Of a stretch of 64,000 nucleotides of DNA, positions 1 to 13,000 are shown one piece after another. Numbering within the stretch: position 1 is the stretch's first letter; the number at the start of each line of letters is the position of its first letter. The position numbers were made by a program, and so were the translations under genes. The DNA comes from Agelas oroides. Taxonomy: Eukaryota > Porifera > Demospongiae > Agelasida > Agelasidae. The stretch covers positions 8,152,167 through 8,216,166 of the forward strand of contig OX422190.1 of NCBI GenBank assembly GCA_949130485.1. The letters run 5' to 3'. The notes below the pieces were generated by a model. That model ran no database searches and had not been told where the DNA came from. It worked only from the letters and a program-made list of their open reading frames with translations.

Positions 1-981
1 GGCAACATGATGGAGATGACGCAAACCTGTCATAACACAACCTCCCTAGGTGGACCAGATTGACGAGTTTTGGACAGTCATGCAAGCTCGAAATGAACAC
101 CTTCTGAAGTGAAAACCCTGAAATTCAAATCCAGCAATTTCAGATCTGATGCTCTGTCTGCATTGGTAGTAGCTAGCAAGTAGGGTAACCAGTTTCCATG
201 ACAACTCTTTCAATGGCAGCTACTCTGACGGAGGCATAACTTCTATACGCCTAACAAAACTATCCTGACATCCCAGCTGTGGGAGATGAGAATTATAAAT
301 TCCATACATGAATCTTGTGATAACAGGGTGTTTGCCAATAGCCATTCCATCTATATCTGGATGAGACACTGAGATGGCAAAGCGGTACAAATTATTCCTT
401 CCCTTCTCCAGTAGAAACTCGGTGATGCTCACCAAGGAGGCAGAAACTGGATTGATTTTCCTTGTACCACACCAGCAAACCCATCATCTCCAAGCTGTAT
501 TGTATGATTTCTTTGTCCCTTTTCTCCAGGAGGCACATATGACGGTGGTAACCCCTTCCATACAAACCTTCATCCGACAAGGATAGGCCATGTGGCTAGT
601 GTCAAGTGCCCCCGAATGAGTAGAGGGTGTGGCTCGCTTTGTGAGTTCAGAAGAAGGTTGTCTGACATTTGAAGGATTTGAGACAGATCCACCAACATCT
701 TCAGTGGCTACCAGTGGGTACCATGTCCTGCGACTGCCATATTGCAGCTACCAGGAGAGCAAAAGGAACCACCTCTCCGCGGATCTTCTGCAAGCAGCAA
801 CCTATTAAGGCAAAGGGAGGGAACATGTATAGTCGATGATGAATCCAGGGTTGTGCAAGTGCATCTATTGCTGACGCCTTGGGGTCGGGTTTCCAGCTGA
901 AGAAATTTGTCAGTTTCCCTTAGCTTCGTGTTGATATGCAACTTGCATAGTGCAACATTTACTTAGGGTTAAGTTTAGCCA

Positions 982-1695
982 TCAATTTGTATGAATTTCC
1001 AATATCTGCACTGATTGTGTGTTCCTGAAGGATGCAAAGAGATCCACTGTCATAGGGCCATAGCGAAGATCTAGTTCTCTTAACACCCTGGGACTGAGTT
1101 GCCAGTCACTGGAATCATTGGGGTGTCTCGACTTGAGATCTGCTGTAACATTGAACTTCCCTGGCAGGTATTCTGCATGGACGGTCAACCTCCTCACGAT
1201 GCACCATTTCCACATTTCCAGAGCAAGATTGCAAAGCTTCTGGGAATGCGTTCCTCCCATCTGTTTATATAAGCCACAACCACCCAGTTGTCCAAGAATA
1301 TCTGAGTGTGGCAGTTAATTGTGCAGCTGCCATGCATAACATTGAACAGCGAGGAAAGCAGCTTTCAGCTCCAACCAGTTTATGTGAGCTGTGGACTCCC
1401 CCTTGGACCACGGCCCCCTGGTGGAGATCTTGGTGTAGCGGCAGATGGCCCCCCAACCTATTTTGAAAGCATCAGTCTCCAAAGACATCACTAGAGGCAG
1501 TGGGAGAATAGGGTGGCTGGCATTGAGTGGGAGGTGTGTTATCCACCATTCCAAATCTTGTAGTGCCTGAGCTGACAATGGGATTGCGTGGTTGTAATCG
1601 ACCCAGGAGGGTCCCAGAACCTCCAGTCTAAATCTCTGAAGAGCCCTGTAGTGTAGTGGGGCTAGTAGTACTGCCGGAATGCAGGAAGTCACCAA
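982..1695 (-). pseudogene. RNase H domain of the DIRS-type element (broken)
   Basis: Two minus-strand ORFs in different frames (1695-1315 and 1260-982) together cover a DIRS-family RNase H and its C-terminal connection. The first has LEWWITHLPL, the TDA..IGWGA strand and HINWLELKAAFLAVQ. The second has the region after it: LTVHAEYLPGKFNVTADLKS, then LRYGPMTVDLFASF. The expected first catalytic aspartate (TDA) is present. The canonical ADxxSR is altered to ADLKSR, and a break separates the halves. Confidence 0.8.
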
Positions 1696-2032
1696 GTCAA
1701 TAAGGTGGGCTAACTGCCTGGCTGTTTGGCATCACTGATTGCTGGCATGTCTGCACTCCTTCCACAGTTTGGCTATCTTTTCTGGTGGTAGGAATAAGGT
1801 CATCTGAACTGTATCCACCACAAATCCCAGAAACTCTATCCTATCCTCCTTTGCGGAGTTGTCATGCACTTTTTCTTGTTCAGTATGACTATGAAACCCA
1901 GGCTCTAAATCTCTGTGATTCCCTTCAGCTGCTCCTCCAGCAAACTAGAGAAAAGAAGGAATAAAAGGAGAGAGTGTGACATGTTTGACTCTCTCTATTA
2001 CCACAAAGGCCAGATACAATGTATGAGGATAT

Positions 2033-2752
2033 CTAACTCACTCTGACTCCCCGGCCAGGATCAGCATATCGTCCAGATAAATGATGATCTGTACTCCCCT
2101 TTCCCAGAGAAAACCCAACAAGGGCTTCAGGAGCTTTGTAAAGAGGAGCGGGGCTCCTGGCTATATAGGCCACATGGGAGGGATTGGAATTCATATACCT
2201 CTCCCTTTCAGCAGACATGGAGATACTTGCATGCATACTGATCGATGCATTGGGACTGTCAGATATGCGTCTTGTAGATCCAACTTCACCATGCAGTCTC
2301 CTGCTCTTGATACTCTCCATTTTGAAGTGGGGAATTTCCAAATAAAAAAAAAAGAGTTCAGGCGCTTGAGGTTGATGATGGGGCGCCACCCCCCATCCTT
2401 CTTGGGGACTACAAGTGCATCACTGTAAAACCCATTGTGGTGGTAACAGTTTCTTTAGTGCGTGCTTCCATAATAGTGCTATTACCTCTTCTTCAAGGTG
2501 GTTGTCTGATCCTTGGGTAATTGTCTCTCTCTTACAGCAGGAGGACCCTAGGGAGGGTTGCTCTTGAATTCCAAAGTACACCCTGTGACCATTTTGGCGG
2601 ATCCATCCATCGTCAGTGATCCTTTCCCAGTTCTTCCAAAAGAAACACAGTCGTCCACCCACATGTGAAGGACCCTGGCACCACAGATTGGAAAAGGAAT
2701 GTGAAGCGAGGAGATCTGGGTATGTATAGGGAGCTGTGTGTAGGGAATACAA
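2033..2752 (-). pseudogene. Reverse transcriptase domain of the DIRS-type element (broken)
   Basis: The N-terminal part (2752-2420) carries the DIRS-specific GGRL..FW.NW..IT.D.W lead-in. The palm (KLDLQDAYLTVPMH, then YLDD) is read in other frames between 2290 and 2033. An A-rich run at 2341-2353 is near one frame shift. YLDD is the metal-binding catalytic box of the family. Several shifts and stops make it non-functional. Confidence 0.8.
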
Positions 2753-3445
2753 TGTTTCACTGATTCTTGGTATTGGGCTGATTTTTTGGATGGTCTCTTC
2801 TGCTGCTTACTGGGCTGGGAATGCTGCTGGGCGCCCTGTTGGTGGTATTGCTTCCCTGCTGTTTCTGGAAAAACGGTCTGGGGTACTTGCCCAACCCTCG
2901 GCCGTGATCGAGGGCCAGGCCTCCTCGAAAAAACTTACTCACTGAACCCCCGGACCCACAAACATCCACTTTCGCTGCTTTCTGCAGTGCAGAAACGGTC
3001 TCTGCCCTGTCTGATAGGGCTTTATGCACCGTTGAACCAAAGAGCAGGTCTCCCTCAGGCTGGTGGCTCTTGCAGATGCTATGCAGGGTTCTAGCTAGTC
3101 CCTTGTTACAGTCTTCTAATTTCTGAATGATTATATCCTCTCTCATCTGCAACATATAAAAGTCACAAAAAAGTTTTCTGAATGAAAAGAAGTGCATGTA
3201 GGGATGGAACCCTCAAAAACCAACCAAACTAGATGGGAATGACACCACAACAATTTCACACCATCCCTACATCTTGTGCCATTTTGCCAACTATGAACAC
3301 CAAAAAACTCTTATTCATGCACACCCACTAAATGAAATTTCAGAATCTATACACATGCATCCATTTGTTTATCTCTTGTGACAGGTTTGAAGATGACCCC
3401 GTGCAGTTGCACATCTGGATGTACTGCAGCAAGAAGTTGTCTGTG

Positions 3446-3770
3446 TACTATGGAATTATACATACCATAGTATGAAAGAATCAAGCAACTTGGAACAACA
3501 TGTTACCTGAAGATACACGTCAGGAGTCAGCTGGTCTCACTAAACTGCCTCTGGGATTTCCTTACACTGTCAGTAATTACACACATAATAAGCAATTTGT
3601 TTTTACTATGGAATTATACATAGCATAGTATGAAAGAATCGAGCAACTTGGAACAACAATCACGTTACCTGAACACACACATCAGGAGTCAGCTGGTCTC
3701 ACTAAACTGCTGAATACACTGTCAGTAATTACACACATAATAAGCAATTTGTTTTTACTATGGAATTATA
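3446..3770 (+). repeat. Tandem duplication of a ~155-bp unit
   Basis: Two near-identical units start at about 3446 and 3604, each opening with TACTATGGAATTATACATA and ending in AATAAGCAATTTGTTTTTAC. A third unit begins at 3757 and stops after about 20 bases. The second copy has a small internal deletion. It lies just upstream of the FOXRED2-like gene. No coding potential is seen. Confidence 0.8.
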
Positions 3771-3908
3771 CATAGATAATTATACGGAATCTACACGAAA
3801 GAACGGAACAAAACGTTGTCCGCACATTCAGGAAAAAACGCACATTCGTTTCCAGGTCACCTCATCTCGGGCTCCGAGTCTGCGAGTTCAGTTGAGTGGT
3901 ACAAGGTG

Positions 3909-3962
3909 TAGCCTCGTCCCCAGGCCCGGCCCCACCCGGGGTGGGGCCTGGGGACGAGGCTC
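3909..3962. mobile_element. Minimal palindromic MITE (TAGCCTCGT...ACGAGGCTCA), 54 bp
   Basis: This is a nearly perfect hairpin. TAGCCTCGTCCCCAGGCCC faces its reverse complement across a CACCCGGGGTG centre. The ends are the same as in many other small elements of this window (see 24152-24285 and 15897-16510), so it looks like a deletion derivative made of little more than the two terminal repeats. It lies about 100 bp upstream of the FOXRED2 start codon. Confidence 0.7.
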
Positions 3963-4065
3963 ATATCACAGTTGGCTCATTCTGGTACGGCCCGAGGACG
4001 AGGCTTTGAGTTATGAGTATCACTGGTACAGTGGGTAGAGGCTACAGTTTTGGATGGCCGCGGAG

Positions 4066-7000
4066 ATGAATGCAATACGTTTGATAGTTTTGTTTTTGAT
4101 GGCAGTGTCGTACGGTGAAGGGAGTAACCAGAAACAGTACTGCATCGTTGGAGCGGGGCCCGGGGGTAAGTTTTGGACATCTAAGTTACTCGCCGTTTAG
4201 TGTACTAGCAATAAACCGTTGACATTAGTCAATTAGTGATTTGCTTAGCTAAAACCAGGGCTATTGCCTGTGCAATAATACACTAATTGACTGTATCAAC
4301 GCCATATTTCCTAGTAGCCGCTGGACAAAAAGTTTCTTTGCAATTTTTTACATGCACACACACTCACACTTGCAGGGTTACAGTTGGGTTATTTTCTACA
4401 CCGTGCTGGAAGCGACTATGTTATATTTGAAAGGAACTCCATAGTCGGTCAGTTGGAAGGATAGTATTTGAAAGTGGGACGAAGATGGGCAGTGCAGTAT
4501 CTGCACATGTGCATTATCAGACAGCCGCTCTGTCTTTTTTGTATATTAGATTTCTACTCAGTTAGTTACCTGTGGAAGCATACTTATTGGAATACATGTG
4601 TAAACCACTCTTGTGATAAATAATGCAAATTTTCTAGCCTCTCTAATGTGAGTTTCATGCCCAAAGAAGTATGTATTCTTCTTTGTAACTTCTTTCCAGG
4701 CTACAAACATTCACAGGGTCTTTCTTGAGTGCCAACTTTGAGTTTGAGATAAACACATCATACAGTTATCACACACACATTACACATGGGTCTTGCCTCA
4801 TGCATTGCACATATACTCACACATTGCGCATTGGTCTTGCCTCACGCATTGCACATATACTCACACATTGCGCATTGGTCTTGCCTCACGCATTGCACAT
4901 ATACCCACACATTGCGCATTGGTCTTGCCTCACGCATTGCACATATACTCACACATTGCACATTGGTCTTGCCTCACGCATTGCACATACACTCACACAT
5001 TGCGCATTGGTCTTGCCTCACGCATTGCTCATACACTCACACACACATTGTACAGGCTCATTTTTCACCAAGTATCCACGCCACAGGACTCTCATCTCCA
5101 TAAACAAGAGAAACACAGGTATGTGGTATAACTGTGAATGTGTGAACGATAACAAATGAGTTGCCCACTGCCATCCCACTGCAGTTGTGTGAGCACCTCC
5201 CACACCATTGCGTCATTGTGTTTAATTGGCTTGGAAATGCAATTAATGACCTTAACTGTTGCAAAATCTGATATGTTTGTTTGTTTGGGTTTTTTTTTTA
5301 GCATAACCGCACCCCAAGTGGAAAGAAAACGGTGACTGGTGGACAAATCAGCTTGTCCTGCCATGAAGAAGTCATTAAGCTAACCCACTAGGTACACATA
5401 CATGTATGGTGTGGAAGCCTGGCTAGATTAGGGCAAAAGTGGAACACGGAACAGGGAATCGGAGTTAGGTGCACAATCCAGCTTCTAACAATAAGCATAG
5501 CCTTGCATGTAGAGTGAATTGAAGCTTACTTACAATTGCCTGAACAATGTATGTCTAAGACCTACCAGACGGGTGCTATTTGGTGCTAATTGAAGCCATG
5601 TAGAGGCGACATGATGTAACCAACTCGCTGGGCAGAAGATGGCCACGCTGCTATTGTGTGCATCTATATCTGAGTTGTGTAGGAGCTAAGAACACTGCCC
5701 AAAGCCTATTGAGAGACTTTGGTCAGTACTGTAAAGAAGCGCCGTTGCCATCTAAAGTACTATGGAGGCATGGGATGTGCTGTAGTGCTGCAAGCTAGTA
5801 GCTAAGTGCGCACTTCACTGAAGTATCAAACCGACTTGTAGCTCAGTGAGGCTGTGCTGTATCAGTAGTCTGCTACCAGAAAGTTGTAGCTAATAGATCT
5901 AGCTTGTTAACAATGCACCTACCTTAGCCTTATACAAGGCTCCAGAGCTGCAAGTTGGGATGAAGTTTGTGTGGTCACTGAAGTGTCAACATTTTTGACC
6001 ATAACTCAGGTTAGCAACCCTTTAAACCCTATAGTGCACTTTTGGTTACATCATACTGCGCACTGCGCAGAAAAGATAGTCTCTGCGCGCTACGCGCGCG
6101 GTTGTGCGTCAGCAGAAAGGGTGGGACAGGGGGAGGTGGGTGGGGTCATCCGCAGGGTGACATGCACATGGTGGCTGCTAGGCTTGGCTGTCAAAGCGCC
6201 ATGGTTGGGACCGGGTGGGCCAATTCTTGCCCTGGCTACATGGACAGGCTTAGAAAACGCTACTCTCACCTTGTAGGGGCTTCATTTCTGGCAGGGAAGG
6301 CTGCTTGGGCTCTGAGCGGGTGATTGACAACCGAGAGTGCTGACCATTGCATGCTCGTTAATGAGTAGGCGTGGTTAAGGTCACGAGTCTGCTTGCTAAG
6401 GCTGGAAGTGGACTTGAGTTCAGTTTTGGAGTCAGAGCTTGGACAGAAACAGAGATACGGTGTGTTAAAGGCATGTATAGGCTAAAACTAGTCTCAGGTG
6501 AAAAAAATTCAGGGATTAAAGAGTTAAAAAATACAATTTTCTCATCTTTAGCAAATTTAAGTACCTTCATGCTAAGGTAGCTAGTTTGGCCGCTGTAAAA
6601 TCCTGTGTCACCATAGCTCCAATTTCGTGATGGCAAATGTTTGGCCCTGTATATTCTCCATGGATTACCTCTCAGCCTTAGCACTTTAACTGAAGATACT
6701 GTATTTAGCTGTAGTGTCAAACTTCAGTAAGTCCTCCCAGGCTTGGATAGACAGGCTAAAACATTGGCCATACACATGCATTTTTGTGGCCTTTCACTAT
6801 AATTTAAATTTTTTTTTGGGGGGGGGGGGGGTGTAATTTGGTGCATGTTCTGGCTGCATTCCTTGCCTGATGTTCTGTGATATTTTTGCCTGCAGGAAGC
6901 CAGAACAAAGAGTTCAATTTTCGACACGATTGGAATTCTCTCATCAGTGATGTTGAAACCTTACAAATGAGCTACTACTCACGAAAATACTTCCCACCAG

Positions 7001-10000
7001 CAGATGACTATGTGAGTCTGAAAAACAACAACAGGCAATGGTGATTCATTCCCATCTCTTTGACTCGGTACCTGTTTTGCCTACTCCCATTTTCCTACTC
7101 CCATATGCCTACTCTACAAAATGCCTTTAGACCTCCAAAGATATGCCCATCTCATCCCCATCGATTCAAGACAAACTTATGCCTTTGGTACAAATGTGTT
7201 CCTGCTCCTCTTTTGGTGGTTATGAACTAGCCTCGTTCCCAGGCCTTCCCACCGTCCAGTTTTCGATCGCTTGCAGTATGCAAAAACGGAGGGGGAAGGG
7301 GAAGGCCTGGTATATTTTATGAACTCCATGATGGTAAATAAAAATGAACATGCCCACCCCAACTATGTAATAGTAATATCCCTCCCTGGGGGGTGGTCGT
7401 TTTACACATTGGCGTCGGGCATAGCAACATCACTGTAGAAGACAGATATGAGCAACATTCTTAGATGTTGCCTAGGTAACAGGTTATATATACATACAAC
7501 ACCACTCTACATGAACAATGTCCTAACTGTATCAAATCACTGTTGACCTAGTACACTAATTAAACTACAGCACTTGGTACAAAGGTAGATCCTATCCAGG
7601 AGGTCGCCAAATATAATTATACATAATCAGTCGACAAAACTTCACTTTTATCTTTAAGGTAGGCAAAAGGGAGAAATTAAAATTGAACGGGGGTTATATC
7701 TACCCTCTCTTTGTGGTCTCCAGGTGCGTTACCTCCATGACTTTGCAGAAAGACTGGAACTGAATGTGCAATTTCAGAATGAGATCACCGAGATTACGAG
7801 AGGCCAGAATGGAATATTCCAGCTCCGGAACCAGAATGGAACCAGCTACACATGCAGGGTGGTTATTATCAGGTATTGGGATGGGAAATTGGCTATTAAG
7901 TGTGCAATTGTCAATTTGGTAGTCTGGTCCCCGAGCATCAGTATGGTACACATGCACAATGCTGAGAGACTGGGAGTGAGACTGTCAATTTGGTAGTCTG
8001 GTCCCCAAGCATCAGTATGGTACACATGCACAATGCTGAGAGACTGGGAGTGAGACTGTCAATTTGGTAGTCTGGTCCCCAAGCATCAGTATGGTACACA
8101 TGCACAATGCTGAGAGACTGGGAGTGAGACTGTCAATTTGGTAGTCTGGTCCCCAAGCATCAGTATGGTACACATGCACAATGCTGAGAGACTGGGAGTG
8201 AGACTGTCAATTTGGTAGTCTGGTCCCCAAGCATCAGTATGGTACACATGCACAATGCTGAGAGACTGGGAGTGAGACTGTCAATTTGGTAGTCTGGTCC
8301 CCAAGCATCAGTATGGTACACATGCACAATGCTGAGAGACTGGGAGTGAGACTGTCAATTTGGTAGTCTGGTCCCCAAGCATCAGTATGGTACACATGCA
8401 CAATGCTGAGAGACTGGGAGTGAGACTGTCAATTTGGTAGTCTGGTCCCCGAGCATCAGTATGGTACACATGCACAATGCTGAGAGACTGGGAGTGAGAC
8501 TGGTTGATATGGCATTGTACTGTGTCTGCCTGTGTTAAAATTAACAGTACAAGTATTTCCTTTCAGTATAAGCTAAAAGCGCCAAAGACTGTGATAGATG
8601 TGTACAAATCATGGAAAAGTTAATTGCACTGAATAGTATGGTGAGAACTCCCAAAACAGTTTTCGTTTCACTTGTTGGACTATTTCCATTTTCTGAACAC
8701 CCTTGTCCCAGATATGTGACTTCCTACTGTACTTTGTTATTTTGACCAAACTCTCATATATACTACATTTCAGTCTGCATGAACCTTCTTCAGGCATACA
8801 GTCAGTAGTGCAAGGTGAAAGGTCATAGCTTGTGTCAGCTGGCGTTAACCTTCATGTGGTCATTTCCTCATGTGTTTGGTTGAACTACGTCATGCTGGTG
8901 ATAAGCATTTCCTCCTAGTAGCTATGGTTTCTACATATGTCCATACAGTATAGGTACCTGTTTCCCACCTAGCACAAATGTTTTTGAACGAAAACAACTG
9001 TGTGTAGGGATGGGACCCCTAAGTATAGTTTGTCATTTGAACAATGAACAATCAATGAACCACATCTCCCTGAAAAATACCTAGAGTTTATGCAAAGTCA
9101 CAGTCACGTTTTGGCCAATGCTGTGCTGGGGTGACTGGGAGATGGGGACTGCTATCTCATGCACAAAATGCAGTCAATTGGCTGGCCTTATCCATATGAC
9201 AATTAGCTGTCCTTCGAAGATTGTTGCTATGATACAAACGATCGTAATCGTCATGTACGTGTTGTTGATGCACATGTTTGCGCAAAAGCACCAGAGATAT
9301 ACCGGAACTACTTGCACGAACAAATTATAAAAAGGAGGCATTAAAAACGAGGCAGGAAATGTTAAAAGCCAAATTATTGCTTTTGCTGATCAACACATGA
9401 CACCCATGTGATCTCTTTCTGTATAGCACGGGTCTGTGGGTTCCCAACATCCCACATGGGTTTAGCGGTATTGAACATGCAGTGGTAAGCTAGTGTTGTT
9501 CATTTCTATCATGCCAACTGGCGTGATTAGACATTTCCCTCTCCTCTCCCACCTCTGCTCCCCTTTTCTCTTTCCTTTCTCTCTTTTTTCTGTCCTCCCT
9601 TCATCCTCTCTTCTCCTCTTTCTCTTTCTATCTCCTCTTCTTTGTCCTTCTCCCTCCTCCTTTCTCCTCTTCTCTCTCTTTTTCCACCCCTCTCCCTGTC
9701 CTCCCCCCCCCCCCTTCTTTTACCCTTCTCTCTCTCTCTCTCCCCTCTCTCTCTGCTCTAATCATTTCTGCCCTCTCTTCCCTTTCCATCCTCCCCATCC
9801 TCTCCTTCCTCTCAAGGGCTACGAGTCAGTATCAGTCAACCCTGAAGATTTTGAGGACAAAGTTGTACTCATTCTTGGCAGAGGTCTGTCTATCTCTCCC
9901 AATCATATACCGCATAGCTGGAAACGTTGGCGGTCTTTAAATTTGGCAGTTTGCCCCCAAACTGTATTGGCGGAATTTAAATTTGGCGGTGGCGTCTCAG

Positions 10001-13000
10001 GTCCATTTATCAAGGAGTGTTGTCGTCTCTCACTTGAGGTACTTGAACAAAGCCATGAGTTCGCAAATTTACAAGAACTAAACTGGCAGTGTGCAAGCTC
10101 CGAGCTAGCTACATGTACAGCCGTGTAAAGGGGCGCCGGATGAGGCCAAGAGTGCTACTGCATGCATTACATCATTATGCATTGTGTACGAAATAATATT
10201 GGCAGATTTTAATTTGGTGGTTTTAACCCCGACGCCAAACTACCAAATTAAATTCCCCATCAAACTTTCCAGCTATACGGTATTCAGTGTACAATTCATC
10301 ACTTCAACTAGTAAGTTCATCCGTATGCAGGAAATTCTGGATTTGAAACTGCAGACAATATCGTAGGAAATGCTGCCTACATACACATGGTCGGCAGGTA
10401 TGTCATGTGATAGTCATGTGACCATCATGTGATGGATGTGATCTCCACTTCAATGTTTCCAGGTCTCGTATCAAGATGGCATACCAGACACACTATGTCG
10501 GAGATTTGAGGTCAGTGTCAGTTCACTAGGCGAAAATAGAGGAAGGTGAAAAGGCCGGCAGTTGCTGGGAGTCGAAACCAGGACACCTCTGGCTTGAGCC
10601 ACCAGTGCTCTGCCACTGAGCCGCAACAGCCGGACAACCACCAACCCTCACAATCCTACACATAGAGGATTGTGAGGGTTGGTGGTTGTCCGGCTGTTGT
10701 GGCTTGACCACGTGTGCAGTACACATTTAGAGTGTTCACTTTCCTCTATTTTCGCCTCATAACATCTAAATTCCTTTATTTCCAGTGTGAGGCAAGATGC
10801 TCTGAACATTTATACATGTAGTGTGGTACTCCCCTTCTTACTTTGCTTAGCTCCAAGGTGTTCCCACTGTCCAATTTTTGCCGGCTTATAATGTGAAAAC
10901 GAAGGAGGAAACCTCGGAGCGTTTTATCATGTGACATCAATTAATGTCTATGTGTACCTTCTTGTAGGTAGGTATACCTATATCTGCATGTAGGTACAGT
11001 AAAACCTCCGAACAAAGGACACATTGGGGACAGGCTAGTTGTCCCTTGTAGAGAGGTTGTCCTCTTCTTGTAGGTATACCTATATCTGCATGTAGGCAGA
11101 CAGAGGAAGGGACTGAAGGGATGGCTTGTATGTTCTTCATTCTTACCAAGCAGCATTTTTTTTTTTTACTTTGTGAATGCTTAGCACTCTAAAAACACTG
11201 CATAAACACTGCAAGAAAAGACCTCAAGATCATTCTGTCAGTCAGGGTCCGCCCCCCTTGCCGTCTCCTCCTCTCCCACCCTCTGTCTACCTAAGTAGAT
11301 GGACATTGATGTAATTCACATGATAAAATGCTCCCTGGCCTCCCCCCTCTAATATTGTATACTGTAACCTGGTTGGTGGGAAGGCTCCCCCAATTAGAAT
11401 ATGTCGGTACTCCAAATTTCAGGTTGTCCAATGTTGAACTTGTTGTTCAAAGTGTTATGTGAATCCAATAATTTGTATCCTGTGAAAAATGAGTTACAAG
11501 GACACCTTCATTTGCAGAGCCATTAACAACAATCTGGTTGACACTTATCAACTGAAGTCACTAGACGGACAGTTCGGTGAGACCAATATAACACTGATAT
11601 CCAAAGTCTCCCACAAGGAACAATTTGACACACCCAGTTGGCTTATTTCTGGAGTACTGTAAGGTTGCAAGATTGTTGATTATCGATCACCAATGTAACA
11701 AGAAAAATTTGCATCTCTATTTGAGTATCTCATGGTGCCATTTTGATGGGGCCTAGCTGTTGCAAAATTTTGGAATGTGCCCAGAGCTAAATAAGTGTGC
11801 ACTAGCCCTGATGTAGCTTAGTCCCAATGTGCACCTGCCTTCTACCAAGAAGCTGTTTGGCTCACCAGGTCAAATTTCTTGGGCTTATTAATTTTCTAGA
11901 ATATGGTGAGGTTGCAAAACTGTTGATCGTCACTAATGTAGCACTTCTCTTAAGTACAAGTAAAATGTTTTATTTGAGTATCGCAAGGTGCCATTTTTTT
12001 AGTGGGCCTGCCACCAAATTTCTGAATGTTGTTGCTTAGTTACACTTGTGCCCAGAGCTACATGTATATAAGTGCGCACTAGCCTAAGAGATTTGACTGT
12101 TCTTCTGGTGAAAGGGTGGGGTCTCAGCATGAGACTAAGGAACAAATGCTCATAAACTTGTTTATTATTTCTTCCTCAGAGGCCGATCTCTCTCAGGACA
12201 TTAGTGATTTAGGGGCAGGGCTGGAGAAGGGAGAGGATGGGAAAATTCGTCTGCGGCGTCCCAAGGAAAATTTTGATGGTAGGGATATGTCACAAGGCCT
12301 TCACCTGATACCATTGTATAGCAGTGATCTGTCCTGTGGGTGTGTATGCTGAGTGTGGCTGTTTACGTGTTGTGTTTTTCCTCGGCCCATCAGACAACAC
12401 GGATCTATACAAGCGTCCTTACGATTATGTAATCAGGTGTATGGGATTTAAGGTATGATGTACACACTGTGTGTAGTGTTTGCATAGGATAGCACAAGAG
12501 ATTTCTGTAATACAATCTTTTCATCTTCCCCATCACCTATTCCCTTATTTCATCACCCTCCCCGTCTCCCTTGAGATCCCTTCACACTCTTCTTTCCTCT
12601 TCCATATCACCCTCTCCGCTATTCTTTCTTGTCCCACTTCTCCCTCTTCCCTTTTCATTTCCCCTTTCATTTCCTTTTTCCTACCCATCTCTCCCTCTCC
12701 CGTCCCCAACCCTCCCTCTTCCCTGTCCCACCCATCCCTCTCCCCTCACTCTTCCCCTCCTCCACCCGCAGTTTGACTTCTCCATATTCAATGACTCTGC
12801 AAAGCTTCGTCCTCACCATACAGCTGGCCGTGACAAATATCCAAACATTGAAGCAAACTACGAAGCTGTCGATGTGCCAGACATGTTTGTGGGTAAGTCT
12901 GCATTGCCCCCAGACTTCCTTACCCCCATGCAGTCTTCCGCAGGCAATTTTGGGGGTAGAGGAGAGGGAAGGTGTTGGGAAGAAAGGAAAATATGGGGAT

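Larger units (their letters stand above)
1..3200 (-). mobile_element. Degenerate DIRS-type (tyrosine-recombinase) retrotransposon, partial
   Basis: On the minus strand, reading right to left, four parts follow in DIRS order. A charged gag-like ORF lies at 3197-2757. Reverse transcriptase follows: the GGRLCFFWKNWERITDDGWI lead-in at about 2700-2600, the palm motif KLDLQDAYLTVPMH near 2285-2240, and a YLDDMLILA catalytic box near 2080-2050. RNase H comes next (1695-982), with LEWWITHLPL, a TDAFKIGWGA strand, HINWLELKAAF and the C-terminal DLFASFRNTQ. Last, at 435-220, is the N-terminal domain of a tyrosine recombinase (ISVSHPDIDGMAIGKHP, ITRFMYGIYN). The parts sit in different frames with internal stops, so the copy is dead. 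The catalytic recombinase core would lie left of the window. Assignment to DIRS rather than Ngaro or PAT is not possible here. Confidence 0.85.

Noticed and set aside
4725..5159. 144-codon ORF with THCTYTHTL repeats
   Set aside because: It is read from the 44-bp minisatellite in FOXRED2 intron 2. Only the last part ([18 protein letters not shown]) is real, as FOXRED2 exon 3.
7911..8502. CRISPR-like array
   Set aside because: The units are contiguous 74-bp copies with no unique spacers, inside an intron of an animal gene. It is a minisatellite.
9493..10128. 211-codon ORF with Leu/Phe/Pro/Ser-rich start
   Set aside because: The first part is the polypyrimidine tract. The real coding part is only exon 7 (9817-9883), after which the frame enters intron and a MITE.
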